From Halanaerobiales bacterium (GTDB taxonomy: Bacteria > Bacillota > Halanaerobiia > Halanaerobiales > Halanaerobiaceae), in assembly GCA_016278485.1 (NCBI GenBank), contig JADQBT010000002.1:103591-167590 (forward strand): 64,000 bases of DNA, in the 5' to 3' direction. The translations under genes and the position numbers were made by a program. The notes beneath the pieces are model-generated. The model was not told the DNA's origin and searched no databases. It saw only the letters and a list, made by a program, of their open reading frames with translations. Below are positions 34,691 through 44,877 of the stretch, piece after piece. Position 1 is the stretch's first letter. Every line of letters starts with the position of its first letter.

Positions 34691-35461
34691 ATGAAATCGA
34701 TAAATTATAAAGAAGGTCTTGTCATAACTGCAACTGAACTCAAACAGAGTTTGGGTAAATATCTGGCTTTTGTAGAAGAAGAGAATAATGATGCAGTTAT
34801 AACGAAAAACGGGAAAAAAATTGCTAGACTTACACCTTATATAACTGATATTGAACAGTATTTTACTGTAAGAGAAAATGCACTAGATTATCAATATGGG
34901 GGAAAAAGGGTTTCATATGAAGAATTTATGAAGATATCTGAAAAAAGTTCTTTGAGGATGGAATTTATTAATGGTGAAATACATATATTATCTTCACCTA
35001 CTATTAGCCATCAGGAGATACTTGGGAGATTGCACCTTTTGTTTGCTGAATATTTTAGAGATAAGAAATGCAGAGTATTTTTAGCTCCTTTTGATGTACA
35101 CTTTAAGAAGAAAGATCTTAAAGAACCAGATGTTATGCAGCCTGATTTATTAGTAGTTTGTGATCTGGAAAATAACGTTACCGAAAAAGATCGATATATG
35201 GGTACTCCTACACTGGTAATTGAGATATTATCTGAAAGTACCAGAAAAAAGGATATGGTAGATAAATTAAATACTTATATGCTGTCTGGAGTTGAGGAAT
35301 ACTGGATTGTTGACCCTAAACAGAAAAAGATCATGATATATAGTTTTAAGGATTGTGAAATTGATAAATATAAGATATTCGAAAAGGAAGAAATCTCTCA
35401 ATCTTTGATTTTTGAAGCCTTATCAACTGATAATAAAAATTTATTTAATCAATTATTTTGA
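34691..35461 (+). CDS. Phd/YefM antitoxin-like domain fused to Uma2 nuclease-like domain
   Basis: A 256-residue fusion. Residues 8-55 (ITATELKQSLGKYLAFVEE, then AVITKNGKKIARL) match the Phd/YefM DNA-binding antitoxin fold. Residues 75-250 match Uma2 (DUF820), a PD-(D/E)XK nuclease-like fold, with MEFINGEI, MQPDLLVV, LVIEILSEST and YMLSGVEEYWIVDP. Uma2 proteins are common in cyanobacteria and have no settled role. GGAGG precedes ATG by seven bases. The Phd domain may repress the gene through the inverted repeat at 34635-34657. Confidence 0.82.
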   Translation: MKSINYKEGLVITATELKQSLGKYLAFVEEENNDAVITKNGKKIARLTPYITDIEQYFTVRENALDYQYGGKRVSYEEFMKISEKSSLRMEFINGEIHILSSPTISHQEILGRLHLLFAEYFRDKKCRVFLAPFDVHFKKKDLKEPDVMQPDLLVVCDLENNVTEKDRYMGTPTLVIEILSESTRKKDMVDKLNTYMLSGVEEYWIVDPKQKKIMIYSFKDCEIDKYKIFEKEEISQSLIFEALSTDNKNLFNQLF

Positions 35462-35559
35462 AATATTTGTTAAGATGAACGGAAAAGCAGGAACAGAATA
35501 TATCTAGTGTTCTACAGAGGAGAAGAAGTACTATCTACTGGTCAAAAGAGGTGTTATTT

Positions 35560-36162
35560 ATGAGTAAAAAAAAGAATAATGATTTAATTAAAGAGACTGC
35601 GAGTAATCGTTTATATACATATGGTGATTATTTGAACTGGTCTGATGAGCAGAGATATGAATTGATTAATGGCAAGATTTATCTATTGGCGCCTGCACCT
35701 TCTCGCAGTCATCAGGAAATATTGGTTGAATTAATCAGGCAATTCTCTATATACTTATTTGATAAAGATTGCAAAGTTTATGCTGCGCCTTTTGATGTGC
35801 GGTTACCTGAAAGGGAAGAGAAAGATGAACATATTCAAACAGTTGTCCAGCCTGATATATTAGTAATATGCGATGAGGATAAACTTGATAAAAGAGGTTG
35901 TAGAGGAGCACCTGACTTAATAATTGAGATAATATCACCGTTTTCAGGGGCAAGAGATAGAAAAGAAAAAAGAAACCTTTACGAAAAACATGGTGTCAAA
36001 GAATACTGGCTGGTGGATTATAATGAAAAAACTGTTGAAGTATATCTACTAGAGGAGAAAAATAATTATAGGAAACCATTTGTCTATTCAAGGGAAGATA
36101 AAGTTTCTGTGAATGTTCTTAATGGTCTAGATATAAATTTATCTTATGTATTTAAAGAATAG
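35560..36162 (+). CDS. Uma2-family protein
   Basis: A 200-residue Uma2 (DUF820) protein with the same core as its neighbour: YELINGKIYLL, the FDVRLP region, VQPDILVIC, DLIIEIISP and HGVKEYWLVDY. The acidic and lysine positions of a PD-(D/E)XK site appear present. It lacks the Phd domain. ATG 35560 follows AAGAGGTG; the GTG at 35551 is part of the SD. It is probably a tandem paralogue of the fusion gene upstream. Confidence 0.85.
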   Translation: MSKKKNNDLIKETASNRLYTYGDYLNWSDEQRYELINGKIYLLAPAPSRSHQEILVELIRQFSIYLFDKDCKVYAAPFDVRLPEREEKDEHIQTVVQPDILVICDEDKLDKRGCRGAPDLIIEIISPFSGARDRKEKRNLYEKHGVKEYWLVDYNEKTVEVYLLEEKNNYRKPFVYSREDKVSVNVLNGLDINLSYVFKE

Positions 36163-36228
36163 AAAATATTAAGACAATTCTGAAGTGACTATAGGTCAAT
36201 TTGATTATAATAGAAAGGAATTTTTAAA

Positions 36229-37272
36229 ATGAAAATAAGTAAAAATTATATGGATTTTGTTGTTGAACAGGTAGTTAATTTATGTGAAATTGCCAGTCCT
36301 TCTGGTTTTACTAAAAAGGCGGAATCTTATCTACAAGATTTTTTTACAAAGCTGGGTTTTGAAAACAGGATTTCAAATAAGGGTTCAGTTATAGTAGAAT
36401 TGGGAGGGAAAGGAGACCCTCTTGCCCTGGCTGCTCATATTGATACAATTGGTGCTATGGTAAGATCAATAAAAGATAATGGCCGGTTGCGATTTACAAA
36501 GATTGGTGGATATCCAGGAAATAATATTGAACAGGAGAATTGTGTAATTCATACTAGATATGGAAAAGAATACAGTGGGACAATACAATTAACAAAACCA
36601 TCTACTCATGTTTATAAAGATATTGTTAAGATTGAACGTGATGATAAAAATCTGGAAGTAGTATTAGATGAAGTTGTAAACTCGAAAGAAGATGTTGAAA
36701 AGATCGGTATAAGAACAGGTGATTTTATAAGCTTTGATCCTAGAACAGTAGTGACAGGGAGTGGATATATCAAAAGTCGCCATTTAGATGATAAGGCCAG
36801 TGCCGGAATACTACTTGGCTTTGCTAAATTAGTTAAAGAAGGAAAGATAGAATTAAAAAGAAAGACATATCTTATTTTTACAGGTTATGAAGAGGTTGGC
36901 CATGGTGGAGCTGCTGGGATTCCTAAAGATATTGTAGAGATGATCTCTGTTGATATGGGAGCTGTTGGTGATGACCTTAAGACAAATGAACATACCGTTT
37001 CAATCTGTGCCAAGGATTCTGTAGGACCATATGATTATGATGTAACTACTAGTTTGATTAAGATTGCAGAAGAAAAAGACCTTAATTTTGCTGTTGATAT
37101 CTATCCTAGATATGGTTCTGATGTTGATGTTACTTTACGTTCAGGGTTTGATATTAAACATGGTTTAATTGGTCCAGGAGTTTATGCTTCTCATGGCTAT
37201 GAAAGAACACATCTTGATGGCCTTGAAAATACTTTGCAATTACTTATTTATTATTTAGGAACTTCAAATTAA
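36229..37272 (+). CDS. M42-family metallo-aminopeptidase
   Basis: A 347-residue cytosolic peptidase of family M42 (glutamyl/tetrahedral aminopeptidase type). The two-metal motifs are visible: AAHIDTIGAMV near residue 67, RHLDDKASAG near 184, GYEEVGHGG near 220, and SVDMGAVG. Relatives form dodecameric tetrahedra and trim peptides from the proteasome-like or Lon pathway. AAAGGAA precedes ATG. It lies between Uma2 genes without evident functional link. Confidence 0.88.
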   Translation: MKISKNYMDFVVEQVVNLCEIASPSGFTKKAESYLQDFFTKLGFENRISNKGSVIVELGGKGDPLALAAHIDTIGAMVRSIKDNGRLRFTKIGGYPGNNIEQENCVIHTRYGKEYSGTIQLTKPSTHVYKDIVKIERDDKNLEVVLDEVVNSKEDVEKIGIRTGDFISFDPRTVVTGSGYIKSRHLDDKASAGILLGFAKLVKEGKIELKRKTYLIFTGYEEVGHGGAAGIPKDIVEMISVDMGAVGDDLKTNEHTVSICAKDSVGPYDYDVTTSLIKIAEEKDLNFAVDIYPRYGSDVDVTLRSGFDIKHGLIGPGVYASHGYERTHLDGLENTLQLLIYYLGTSN

Positions 37273-37281
37273 ATATTTAAA

Positions 37282-37488
37282 GCTCCCCTGGTTGTTACTT
37301 TGGATGATAATAATGTAGTACAGCACTGGCTACTTGATCCTGCGGCATATATCCTGGAAGCATATATGCTTAAGGGAGAAAATTACCTACTGATATTTAC
37401 AGGAGATCATGAAGATAAGTTTATTCACCCAGAGTTTCCAGAGCTACATCTAGATCTGAAAAAAAATTTTTACAAGCCTGATTTATGA
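37282..37488 (+). pseudogene. Uma2-family 3' remnant
   Basis: About 62 codons matching only the C-terminal end of Uma2 proteins: VVQHWLLDP, AYMLKGENY, and FPELHLDLKKNF, aligning with EYWLVDP and the final helix of the two intact neighbours. The first two thirds of the gene are missing, and no SD precedes the TTG at 37300. It is most simply a decayed third Uma2 copy. Confidence 0.65.
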
Positions 37489-37567
37489 TGGTAGTCTTTG
37501 CAATAAATTCAGGTACGTATATAACAATATGTTATAGATTGGATTATATCAGAAAGAGGTAGATAAC

Positions 37568-37939
37568 ATGAAAAAAAATAAAGCAACCATAGTTGATGAA
37601 TATATTACTGATTTTTCAGAAGATACGCAAGAACTTTTAAAACAAATGCGTGAATGTCTTCGTGAAGTTGCACCTGAAGCTAAGGAAAGCCTTAAGTGGG
37701 GTCAGCCTGCTTTTTCTTTTGACACAATCCTATTTCAATATGCAGCATTTAAGCATCATATTAGTTTATATCCTACACCGTCAGCAATAAAAGCCTATGC
37801 CAAAGATCTTAAGGACTATAAAACATCCAGTAGTACAATTCAATTTCCATTGAATAAGCCACTTCCTTTACCACTTATTCAACAGATTGCTGAATATCGT
37901 GTTAGGGAATGTATTGAAAATGATGTAAAATGGATGTAG
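37568..37939 (+). CDS. DUF1801 / YdhG-like protein
   Basis: A 123-residue soluble protein of the DUF1801 family, with LREVAPEAKESLKWGQPAF and FKHHISLYPTPSAIKAYAKDL as recognisable blocks. Bacterial members were annotated as iron chaperones by similarity to frataxin-like folds, but the function is not settled. AAGAGG precedes ATG by eight bases. Monocistronic by position, 106 bases before the AraC gene. Confidence 0.78.
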   Translation: MKKNKATIVDEYITDFSEDTQELLKQMRECLREVAPEAKESLKWGQPAFSFDTILFQYAAFKHHISLYPTPSAIKAYAKDLKDYKTSSSTIQFPLNKPLPLPLIQQIAEYRVRECIENDVKWM

Positions 37940-38045
37940 GAAGTAATAGACTTTAGTTTGTATAATACCACATAATTGTGCACGAAATGTCGGATATTCA
38001 GATTATATTTTTGCTATTATAATTGGTAGAGGGGAGGTCAACTTA

Positions 38046-38927
38046 ATGAATTCACTAAAAGAGATGAATGAAGCCTTAATCTATATTGAAGAAAATTTAA
38101 CTTCTGACATTGATTTTGATGAAGTAGCAAGACGAGCAGTTTGTTCGGAATATCATTTTAAAAGGATGTTTTCTTTTTTGGCAGGTATTACTTTGTCAGA
38201 ATATATTCGTAGCAGAAGACTTACTATGGCAGCTTTTGAAATTAAAGACAATAGTGAAATGAGAGTAATGGATCTGGCTATTAAATATGGATACAATTCA
38301 GCAGATTCATTTACAAGGGCTTTTAAAGGGTTTCATGGTATAACTCCATCAGAAGCCAGGAATTATGACAGTTCTTTAAGGGCTTTTTCAGTAATGACCT
38401 TCCAATTATCAATCAAAGGGGGAATATCAATGAATTACCGAATTGTAGAGAAAGAGGCTTTTAGTATTATAGGAATTATGAAACGAGTACCTATAGTTTT
38501 TAAAGGGACTAATCCAGAGATTAACTCGATGTGGAAGAAATTAAATGGTAAGATGATTAATACTTTAAAGCAACTAGCAAATATTGAACCACAGGGTATT
38601 ATTCAAGCTTCTACAAATTTTTCAGAAGGAAGAATGGAAGAGAAAGGAGAACTCGATCATTATATAGGGGTGGCCACAACTAAAGACTGTCCCGATACTT
38701 TGACACAACTTGACGTTCCGGCTTTAACCTGGGCTGTATTTGAATCAGTTGGACCATTTCCAGATACCTTGCAGGATATATGGGGACGTATCTATGCTGA
38801 ATGGTTTCCATCATCAAACTTCGAAATAGCTGAAGGTCCAGAAATATTGTGGAATGAGAGTAAAGACACATCATTACCAAATTATAAAAGCGAAATATGG
38901 ATACCAGTTATAAAAAAAGTAGCTTGA
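38046..38927 (+). CDS. AraC-family regulator with GyrI-like effector domain
   Basis: A 293-residue regulator. Residues 5-110 are the two helix-turn-helix AraC domain ([45 protein letters not shown]). Residues 125-293 are a GyrI/Rob-type effector-binding domain ending in the typical YKSEIWIPV. Relatives bind diverse small molecules or drugs. An in-frame ATG at 38430 with AAAGGGGGA before it sits at the domain boundary. The stop codon overlaps the first unit of a 15-base tandem repeat. Confidence 0.88.
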   Translation: MNSLKEMNEALIYIEENLTSDIDFDEVARRAVCSEYHFKRMFSFLAGITLSEYIRSRRLTMAAFEIKDNSEMRVMDLAIKYGYNSADSFTRAFKGFHGITPSEARNYDSSLRAFSVMTFQLSIKGGISMNYRIVEKEAFSIIGIMKRVPIVFKGTNPEINSMWKKLNGKMINTLKQLANIEPQGIIQASTNFSEGRMEEKGELDHYIGVATTKDCPDTLTQLDVPALTWAVFESVGPFPDTLQDIWGRIYAEWFPSSNFEIAEGPEILWNESKDTSLPNYKSEIWIPVIKKVA

Positions 38928-38952
38928 CCCATCTAAACTTGACCCATCTAAA
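38923..38952 (+). repeat. Exact 15-base tandem repeat
   Basis: CTTGACCCATCTAAA occurs twice without a gap (38923-38937, 38938-38952). The first unit contains the AraC-gene stop codon. Each unit carries a TTGACC like the CtsR half-sites just downstream. Confidence 0.9.
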
Positions 38953-38963
38953 ATTAATAATTA

Positions 38964-38993
38964 CTTGACCTTCTTTGACCTTTGTTGTATAAT
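38964..38993 (+). promoter_or_regulatory. clpB promoter with CtsR operator
   Basis: TTGACC (38965-38970), 17 bases, TATAAT (38988-38993). CTTGACC-TTC-TTTGACC (38964-38980) is the complement of the CtsR heptad repeat GGTCAAA-N3-GGTCAAA with one mismatch, placed across the -35 box. Confidence 0.8.
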
Positions 38994-39025
38994 TTATACA
39001 GAAAGTAAATAAGGGGGTTTTCTAT

Positions 39026-41614
39026 ATGAACATGGAAAAACTAACAAGAAAAGCGCAAGAAAGTTTAGTTGAAGCACAAAATCTAGCTGAAAATTTAAAT
39101 CATCAAGAAATATATACAACACATATAATTAAGGCATTTTTAAAACAAGATGATGGAATTATTTTGCCATTATTAAATAGAGCAAATGTAGATATAAATG
39201 AATTAGAAGAACAAGTTGATGCTTTAATGAACAAACTTCCTCAAGTATATCAACAACAAGCTGGACAAATATATATGTCTCAAGAAGTGCATAATATGAT
39301 TAGAGAATCTGAAAAACTTGCAAATAAAATGAATGATAGCTATATTTCTACTGAACATTTTTTATTAAGTATAGTTGCAAGTAAAACTGATACAGCAAAA
39401 TTATTAAATAAACATAATTTAAATTATGCTAGCTTAAAGGAAATAATTACTGAACTTAGAGATGGCAGTAAAATTGATAGTCAAGAAGGTGAAAATAATT
39501 ATAATGTATTAGATAAATTCACAATTGATATAACCAAACTAGCCCGCTCCGGGAAATTGGACCCTGTTATTGGAAGAGATAACCTAATTAGGAGATCTAT
39601 GCAGGTGCTTTCTAGAAGGCGTAAAAATAATCCTGTTTTAATCGGTGAGCCAGGTGTTGGTAAAACAGCAATAGTTGAAGGTCTTGCCCAAAGAATAGTT
39701 AATGGTGATATACCCGAAACACTCAAAAATAAGAAAGTTATTTCTTTAGATATGGGTTCTCTAATAGCTGGCACAAAATTTCGTGGTGAATTTGAAGAAA
39801 GATTGAAAGAAGTATTAAAAAAAATTAAAGAAGCTGAAGGACAAATAATATTGTTTATTGATGAAATGCACCAATTAGTAGGGGCAGGTGCAACTCAAGG
39901 TGCAATGGATGCAGCTAATTTATTAAAACCTGCTCTTGCCAGGGGTGAACTCCATTGTTTAGGGGCTACAACACTATCAGAGTATCGTAAATATATTGAA
40001 AAAGATGCTGCATTAGAGAGGAGATTTCAACCAATAATGGTTGAAGAGCCAAGCCTTGAAGATACTGTTTCAATATTACGAGGTCTTAAAGAAAAGTATG
40101 AGATTCATCATGGAATCAGAATCACTGATAATGCCTTACTATCTGCTGCAAAATTATCTGATCGTTATTTAACAGAAAGATTTTTACCTGATAAGGCAAT
40201 AGACCTTATTGATGAGGCAGCATCTAAAATTCGCATAGAAATTGACTCAATGCCAATAGAAGTTGATGAGTTAGATCGTAAAGTAAGAAGACTTGAAATT
40301 GAAAAGGAAGCTTTAAAACAGGAAAAGTCTAATCAATCTCTTAACAAATTAGAGGAAATTGAAAAAGAAATTCAAGAATTAAAAGAAAAAAGAGATCCAC
40401 TTAGAGCTAGGTGGCAAAATGAAAAGGATCTATTAAATAAAATCCAACAGCTTAAAGAAGAAATAGAACAAATAGAAATCTTAGCTCAATCGGCCGAGAG
40501 AGAAGCTAACTATGAAGAAGCAGCTAGACTTCGCTATGGTAAATTGCATGAGTTAAGAAAAGATCTTGAAATTCAAACAAATAAATTAGAAGCCAATCAA
40601 TCATCAAAAAATCAATTATTAAGAGAAGAAGTTAATGAAGAAGATATTGCAGAAATAGTTTCTGCCTGGACAGAAATTCCTTTAAGTAAACTAATGGAGG
40701 AAGAAAAAGAAAAATTAATAAATTTAGAAACTGAACTTAGAAATAGAGTCGTGGGGCAAGAATCTGCTTTAAAAGCAGTTAGTAATGCAATTAGGAGATC
40801 ACGAATGGGATTACAAGATTCAGAACGACCCTTAGCCTCTTTCTTATTTATGGGTCCTACAGGAGTAGGTAAAACCGAGCTAGCAAAAACACTGGCACAA
40901 AGTTTGTTTGATGATGAAAAATCTCTTATTAGAATAGATATGTCCGAATATATGGAGCGTCACGCAGTTGCCAAACTAATTGGTTCTCCACCTGGCTATG
41001 TAGGTTTTGAAGAGGGTGGACAACTAACTGAAAAAATTAGAAGAAACCCTTATTCGGTTATTCTACTTGATGAAATAGAAAAGGCACATCCCGATGTCTA
41101 TAATATTTTACTACAAATACTTGATGATGGAATTTTGACAGATAGTCAGGGTAAAGAAATAGACTTTCGAAACACCGTTATTATTATGACTTCAAATATT
41201 GGCTCAGCCTATATTCAAGATTTAAATGATAATCAAAAAATATCAGAAAAAGTAAATGAAGCATTAAAAAATAATTTCCGACCAGAATTTATTAATCGAA
41301 TTGATGAAAAAATAATATTCAATTCCCTTAGCAAAGATGATATAATGAAGATCATTGATATTCAAATTAATTATCTTCAAGCTAATCTTGCTGATAAAGA
41401 AATTGAAATTGATTTATCTAGGCAAGCTAAAGAAAAATTAGTTGAGCTTGGATTTGATCCAGCCTATGGTGCTAGACCTTTAAGACGTGTTATTCAAAAT
41501 ACAATAAAAGATGAATTAGCTTTAGCAATGCTCGAAAACAGAGTTAATGAAGGTGACCACCTATTAGTAGATGTTAAAAATGATAAATTGAATTTGTCAG
41601 TTCTAGCAAAATAA
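39026..41614 (+). CDS. clpB: ClpB disaggregase
   Basis: An 862-residue hexameric AAA+ chaperone that extracts proteins from aggregates with DnaK. The order is: Clp N domain (1-145), AAA-1 with GEPGVGKTA near residue 207, coiled-coil middle domain (about 405-525), and AAA-2 with GPTGVGKTE near residue 610 and arginine-finger region YGARPLRR. It lacks the ClpP-docking loop expected in ClpC/ClpA. The promoter carries a CtsR box, so heat control by CtsR is likely. AAGGGGG precedes ATG. Confidence 0.95.
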   Translation: MNMEKLTRKAQESLVEAQNLAENLNHQEIYTTHIIKAFLKQDDGIILPLLNRANVDINELEEQVDALMNKLPQVYQQQAGQIYMSQEVHNMIRESEKLANKMNDSYISTEHFLLSIVASKTDTAKLLNKHNLNYASLKEIITELRDGSKIDSQEGENNYNVLDKFTIDITKLARSGKLDPVIGRDNLIRRSMQVLSRRRKNNPVLIGEPGVGKTAIVEGLAQRIVNGDIPETLKNKKVISLDMGSLIAGTKFRGEFEERLKEVLKKIKEAEGQIILFIDEMHQLVGAGATQGAMDAANLLKPALARGELHCLGATTLSEYRKYIEKDAALERRFQPIMVEEPSLEDTVSILRGLKEKYEIHHGIRITDNALLSAAKLSDRYLTERFLPDKAIDLIDEAASKIRIEIDSMPIEVDELDRKVRRLEIEKEALKQEKSNQSLNKLEEIEKEIQELKEKRDPLRARWQNEKDLLNKIQQLKEEIEQIEILAQSAEREANYEEAARLRYGKLHELRKDLEIQTNKLEANQSSKNQLLREEVNEEDIAEIVSAWTEIPLSKLMEEEKEKLINLETELRNRVVGQESALKAVSNAIRRSRMGLQDSERPLASFLFMGPTGVGKTELAKTLAQSLFDDEKSLIRIDMSEYMERHAVAKLIGSPPGYVGFEEGGQLTEKIRRNPYSVILLDEIEKAHPDVYNILLQILDDGILTDSQGKEIDFRNTVIIMTSNIGSAYIQDLNDNQKISEKVNEALKNNFRPEFINRIDEKIIFNSLSKDDIMKIIDIQINYLQANLADKEIEIDLSRQAKEKLVELGFDPAYGARPLRRVIQNTIKDELALAMLENRVNEGDHLLVDVKNDKLNLSVLAK

Positions 41615-41638
41615 ATATAACAGGAGGGATCCACTACT

Positions 41639-42145
41639 ATGAAAAGAGTAGATTTTAGACCATTTTTACCTGAAGTAGATCGAGTTTTACCTGGCGGTGT
41701 GTTTTTAACAACCAAAAACGATAAAGAAATTAACACGATGACTATGGGTTGGGGAACAATCGGTTATATCTGGAATAAAGCAGTTTTTATGGTTCCAGTT
41801 AGAAAAAGTAGACATACTCACTCTATAATGGAAAATAGTGATACGTTTACTGTCAGTGTTCCTTTAAAAGGTCAACTAAAAGAAGAGCTTAGATTCTGTG
41901 GAACAGAATCAGGAGAAGATTATAATAAAATAGAGCATCTAGGTTTAAGTACTAAATTTATACCTGAAGTAGATGTTCCTGTGATATCTGGTTGTGAATT
42001 ACATTTTGCTTGTAACATTATATATCAACAAAGCATGCAATTAGATAATTTAAAGAAAGATATTAAAACTGAATCTTACCCAGAAGAAGACCCACATACT
42101 TTTTATTATGGAGAAATTATTACAGCTTATAGAGAACAAGAGTAA
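41639..42145 (+). CDS. Flavin reductase-like (flavoredoxin) protein
   Basis: A 168-residue FMN-binding split-barrel protein. PGGVFLTTKNDKEINTMTMGWGTIGYIW at the N-terminus and SRHTHSIMENSDTFTVSVP are the flavin-binding blocks of the flavin reductase/flavoredoxin family common in anaerobes. It probably transfers electrons using bound FMN. GGAGGG precedes ATG. It lies 24 bases after clpB and may share its transcript, and a terminator follows. Confidence 0.85.
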   Translation: MKRVDFRPFLPEVDRVLPGGVFLTTKNDKEINTMTMGWGTIGYIWNKAVFMVPVRKSRHTHSIMENSDTFTVSVPLKGQLKEELRFCGTESGEDYNKIEHLGLSTKFIPEVDVPVISGCELHFACNIIYQQSMQLDNLKKDIKTESYPEEDPHTFYYGEIITAYREQE

Positions 42146-42171
42146 TAAAGATAATAATAAGGACAAAAAAG

Positions 42172-42201
42172 CCTGGTTTTTAGTTTTAAAACCGGGTTTT
42201 T
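42172..42201 (+). terminator. Terminator after the flavin reductase gene
   Basis: CCTGGTTTT (42172-42180) pairs with AAAACCGGG (42188-42196) with one G.U, followed by five T residues. Confidence 0.85.
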
Positions 42202-42204
42202 CTT

Positions 42205-43045
<841 letters not shown>

Positions 43046-43068
43046 TTACTGATTTAATAAATTTGATA

Positions 43069-43401
43069 TTAAGGTAAATTTAATGGGAGTTTAAGCTTTT
43101 GACCTGGTTTAATTAGTGCAGAATTTAAATTATTAACTTTAATAATATGATAAACGGGTTTTCTTAAATCAATATTATTACCATAATACATTTCAGCAAT
43201 ACTCCAGATAGTTTGCCCAGACTCAATTTTATGTTCTACAATTTCTAGATTATGTTCGCTATTTGAAATATTGCTTAAAATAAGAAGCAAAATGCTTGTT
43301 AAGATAATAATAATTAATGCTAAAAATATAAACTTACCCAAAGTTGATTTACCTTCTTTTTGCATAAGATATTGATGTGCACCACTATTAGCTACTATCA
43401 T
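43069..43401 (-). CDS. yneA: YneA-like SOS cell-division suppressor
   Basis: A 110-residue protein with one membrane helix (about residues 24-44) and a C-terminal LysM domain (IESGQTIWSIAEMYYGN, ending in KPGQKLKLP). This is the layout of Bacillus YneA, which blocks division after DNA damage. It is divergent from lexA and has LexA-like boxes in its promoter. TAGGAGGGG precedes ATG. Short length fits the family. Confidence 0.85.
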   Translation of the reverse strand: MIVANSGAHQYLMQKEGKSTLGKFIFLALIIIILTSILLLILSNISNSEHNLEIVEHKIESGQTIWSIAEMYYGNNIDLRKPVYHIIKVNNLNSALIKPGQKLKLPLNLP

Positions 43402-43434
43402 ATTAACCCCTCCTAAGTCATAAACTCATGTTTA

Positions 43435-43530
43435 GTACATATGTTCTTCTTTAATTATATCTAAACATATGTTCATTGTCAAGGGTTGGGCGTACGATTG
43501 TTTGTTTTTTTTAAATTACTATGATATAAT
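43435..43530. promoter_or_regulatory. Divergent lexA/yneA promoters with three LexA-like boxes
   Basis: On the minus strand yneA has TTGACA (43482-43477), 17 bases, TATAAT (43459-43454). On the plus strand lexA has TTGTTT (43502-43507), 17 bases, TATAAT (43525-43530). LexA-like GAAC-N4-GTTC boxes, each with one or two mismatches, lie at 43435-43446, 43463-43474 and 43491-43504, about 28-29 bases apart. They cover the yneA start, the yneA spacer and the lexA -35 box. Confidence 0.82.
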
Positions 43531-43555
43531 AATTATTAAGATTGGAGTGATACCA

Positions 43556-44188
43556 ATGGAAGAATTAACAGGTAGACAAGAAATGATTTATAAATTTATT
43601 GTAAAAGAAATTAAAGAAAAAGGATATCCACCTTCTGTCAGGGAAATTGGTAGTGCAGTTGGCTTAAAATCACCGGCTTCTGTTCACAATCATTTGAAAA
43701 CTCTCGAAAAATTAGACTTCTTAAGGCGTGACCCTTCAAAGCCACGGGCTATTGAAGTTTTAAAAGCAGGGGTTTATTCAGAGCAAAATAATGTTAATAA
43801 AGAAATGTTACAAATTCCTTTAGTGGGTAGAGTTACTGCTGGGGAACCAATTTTGGCGGATCAGAATATTGAAGATTATTTTCCAATTCCAGCTGATTAT
43901 ATTCGGGCAAGTAATAACGAATTATTTATGCTTGAGGTATCAGGTGATAGTATGATTAATGCAGGAATCCATGATTGTGATTACGTAATTGCTCAGCGTC
44001 AACAAATTGCACAAGATCATGATATAGTTATAGCTTTACTTGATGATGAAGCTACAGTCAAAAGATTTTTTAGAGATGAAAATGCAATTAGATTACAACC
44101 AGAAAACCCAGATTATAAACCAATCATTTCTACTGATATCAAGATATTAGGAAAGGTTATTGGTCTTTTTAGACGTTTTAGCATATAA
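43556..44188 (+). CDS. lexA: LexA repressor
   Basis: A 210-residue SOS repressor. The N-terminal winged helix (PPSVREIGSAVGLKSPASVHNHL) is followed by an S24 autopeptidase domain: cleavage site Ala95-Gly96, nucleophile Ser132 (SGDSM) and Lys169 (ATVKRF). The start ATG 43556 follows TTGGAG; an upstream in-frame start at 43469 would lie inside the operator region. RecA-stimulated self-cleavage would free yneA, yneB and lexA itself. Confidence 0.96.
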   Translation: MEELTGRQEMIYKFIVKEIKEKGYPPSVREIGSAVGLKSPASVHNHLKTLEKLDFLRRDPSKPRAIEVLKAGVYSEQNNVNKEMLQIPLVGRVTAGEPILADQNIEDYFPIPADYIRASNNELFMLEVSGDSMINAGIHDCDYVIAQRQQIAQDHDIVIALLDDEATVKRFFRDENAIRLQPENPDYKPIISTDIKILGKVIGLFRRFSI

Positions 44189-44190
44189 AA

Positions 44191-44242
44191 AAAAGATGAA
44201 GGTCCTATAGTTTAGATAATCTATAGTCTACCTTCATCTTTT
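44191..44242. terminator. Bidirectional terminator overlapping a coding end
   Basis: AAAAGATGAAGGT (44191-44203) pairs with ACCTTCATCTTTT (44230-44242), with TATAG/CTATA inside. It ends lexA. On the other strand the 3' arm encodes the last residues and stop of the uracil-DNA glycosylase. Confidence 0.88.
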
Positions 44243-44853
44243 AATTTATTAATACGTTCTATTGATTTTTTAATCATTTTGAAATCTTTCCAAGAAAATT
44301 TCTTCATGCTTTTATTTCTTAACAAATATGCAGGATGAAAAGTTGGTAAAAAGTAATACTTACCTCTTTTAACCCATTTACCTCTTTGTCTAGTAATAGA
44401 GCCATCTTGATCAAGTAAATATTTCAATGCTGTTGATCCAAGTGGTATAATTACCTTTGGTTCAATTATTTTTATCTCTGCCATTAGAATAGGAGCACAA
44501 CTTTCGTATTCGGAGCGATTGGGCACCCTATTTCCAGGCGGTCTGCATTTTATAATATTTGTTAAATAAACACTTTCCCTGTTAATACCAACAGCTTGAA
44601 AAATTTTATCTAGTAATTTACCCGCTCTACCTACAAAAGGTCTACTTAACTTATCTTCATTTGCGCCTGGTCCTTCTCCAATAAACATTATTTTTTTGGT
44701 CAAATTACCTTCACCCATCACAACTCCCTTGCAACTCTTCCTTAAATGGCAGCGATTACATTGAATAGCCTTTTTAAAGAGATCTTCAAAGTTTTCTGTT
44801 GGATAAGGGAATAAATTTTGGGCGGTAAGATTACCTTGTTGATCAAATAACAT
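44221..44853 (-). CDS. Uracil-DNA glycosylase, family 4 (Fe-S)
   Basis: A 210-residue enzyme that removes uracil from DNA. Motif A is GEGPGANEDKLSRPFVGRAGKLLD and motif B is TFHPAYLLR. Cys32 and Cys35 plus the pair in KCRPPGN...SCAPIL are the expected 4Fe-4S ligands, with an extra Cys41. ATG 44853 lies ten bases after GGAGG, and a TTG two codons upstream is only four bases from it. Its position facing lexA fits a repair neighbourhood. Confidence 0.9.
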   Translation of the reverse strand: MLFDQQGNLTAQNLFPYPTENFEDLFKKAIQCNRCHLRKSCKGVVMGEGNLTKKIMFIGEGPGANEDKLSRPFVGRAGKLLDKIFQAVGINRESVYLTNIIKCRPPGNRVPNRSEYESCAPILMAEIKIIEPKVIIPLGSTALKYLLDQDGSITRQRGKWVKRGKYYFLPTFHPAYLLRNKSMKKFSWKDFKMIKKSIERINKLKDEGRL

Positions 44854-44877
44854 AACCAAAAGTCCTCCTGCATCTAT

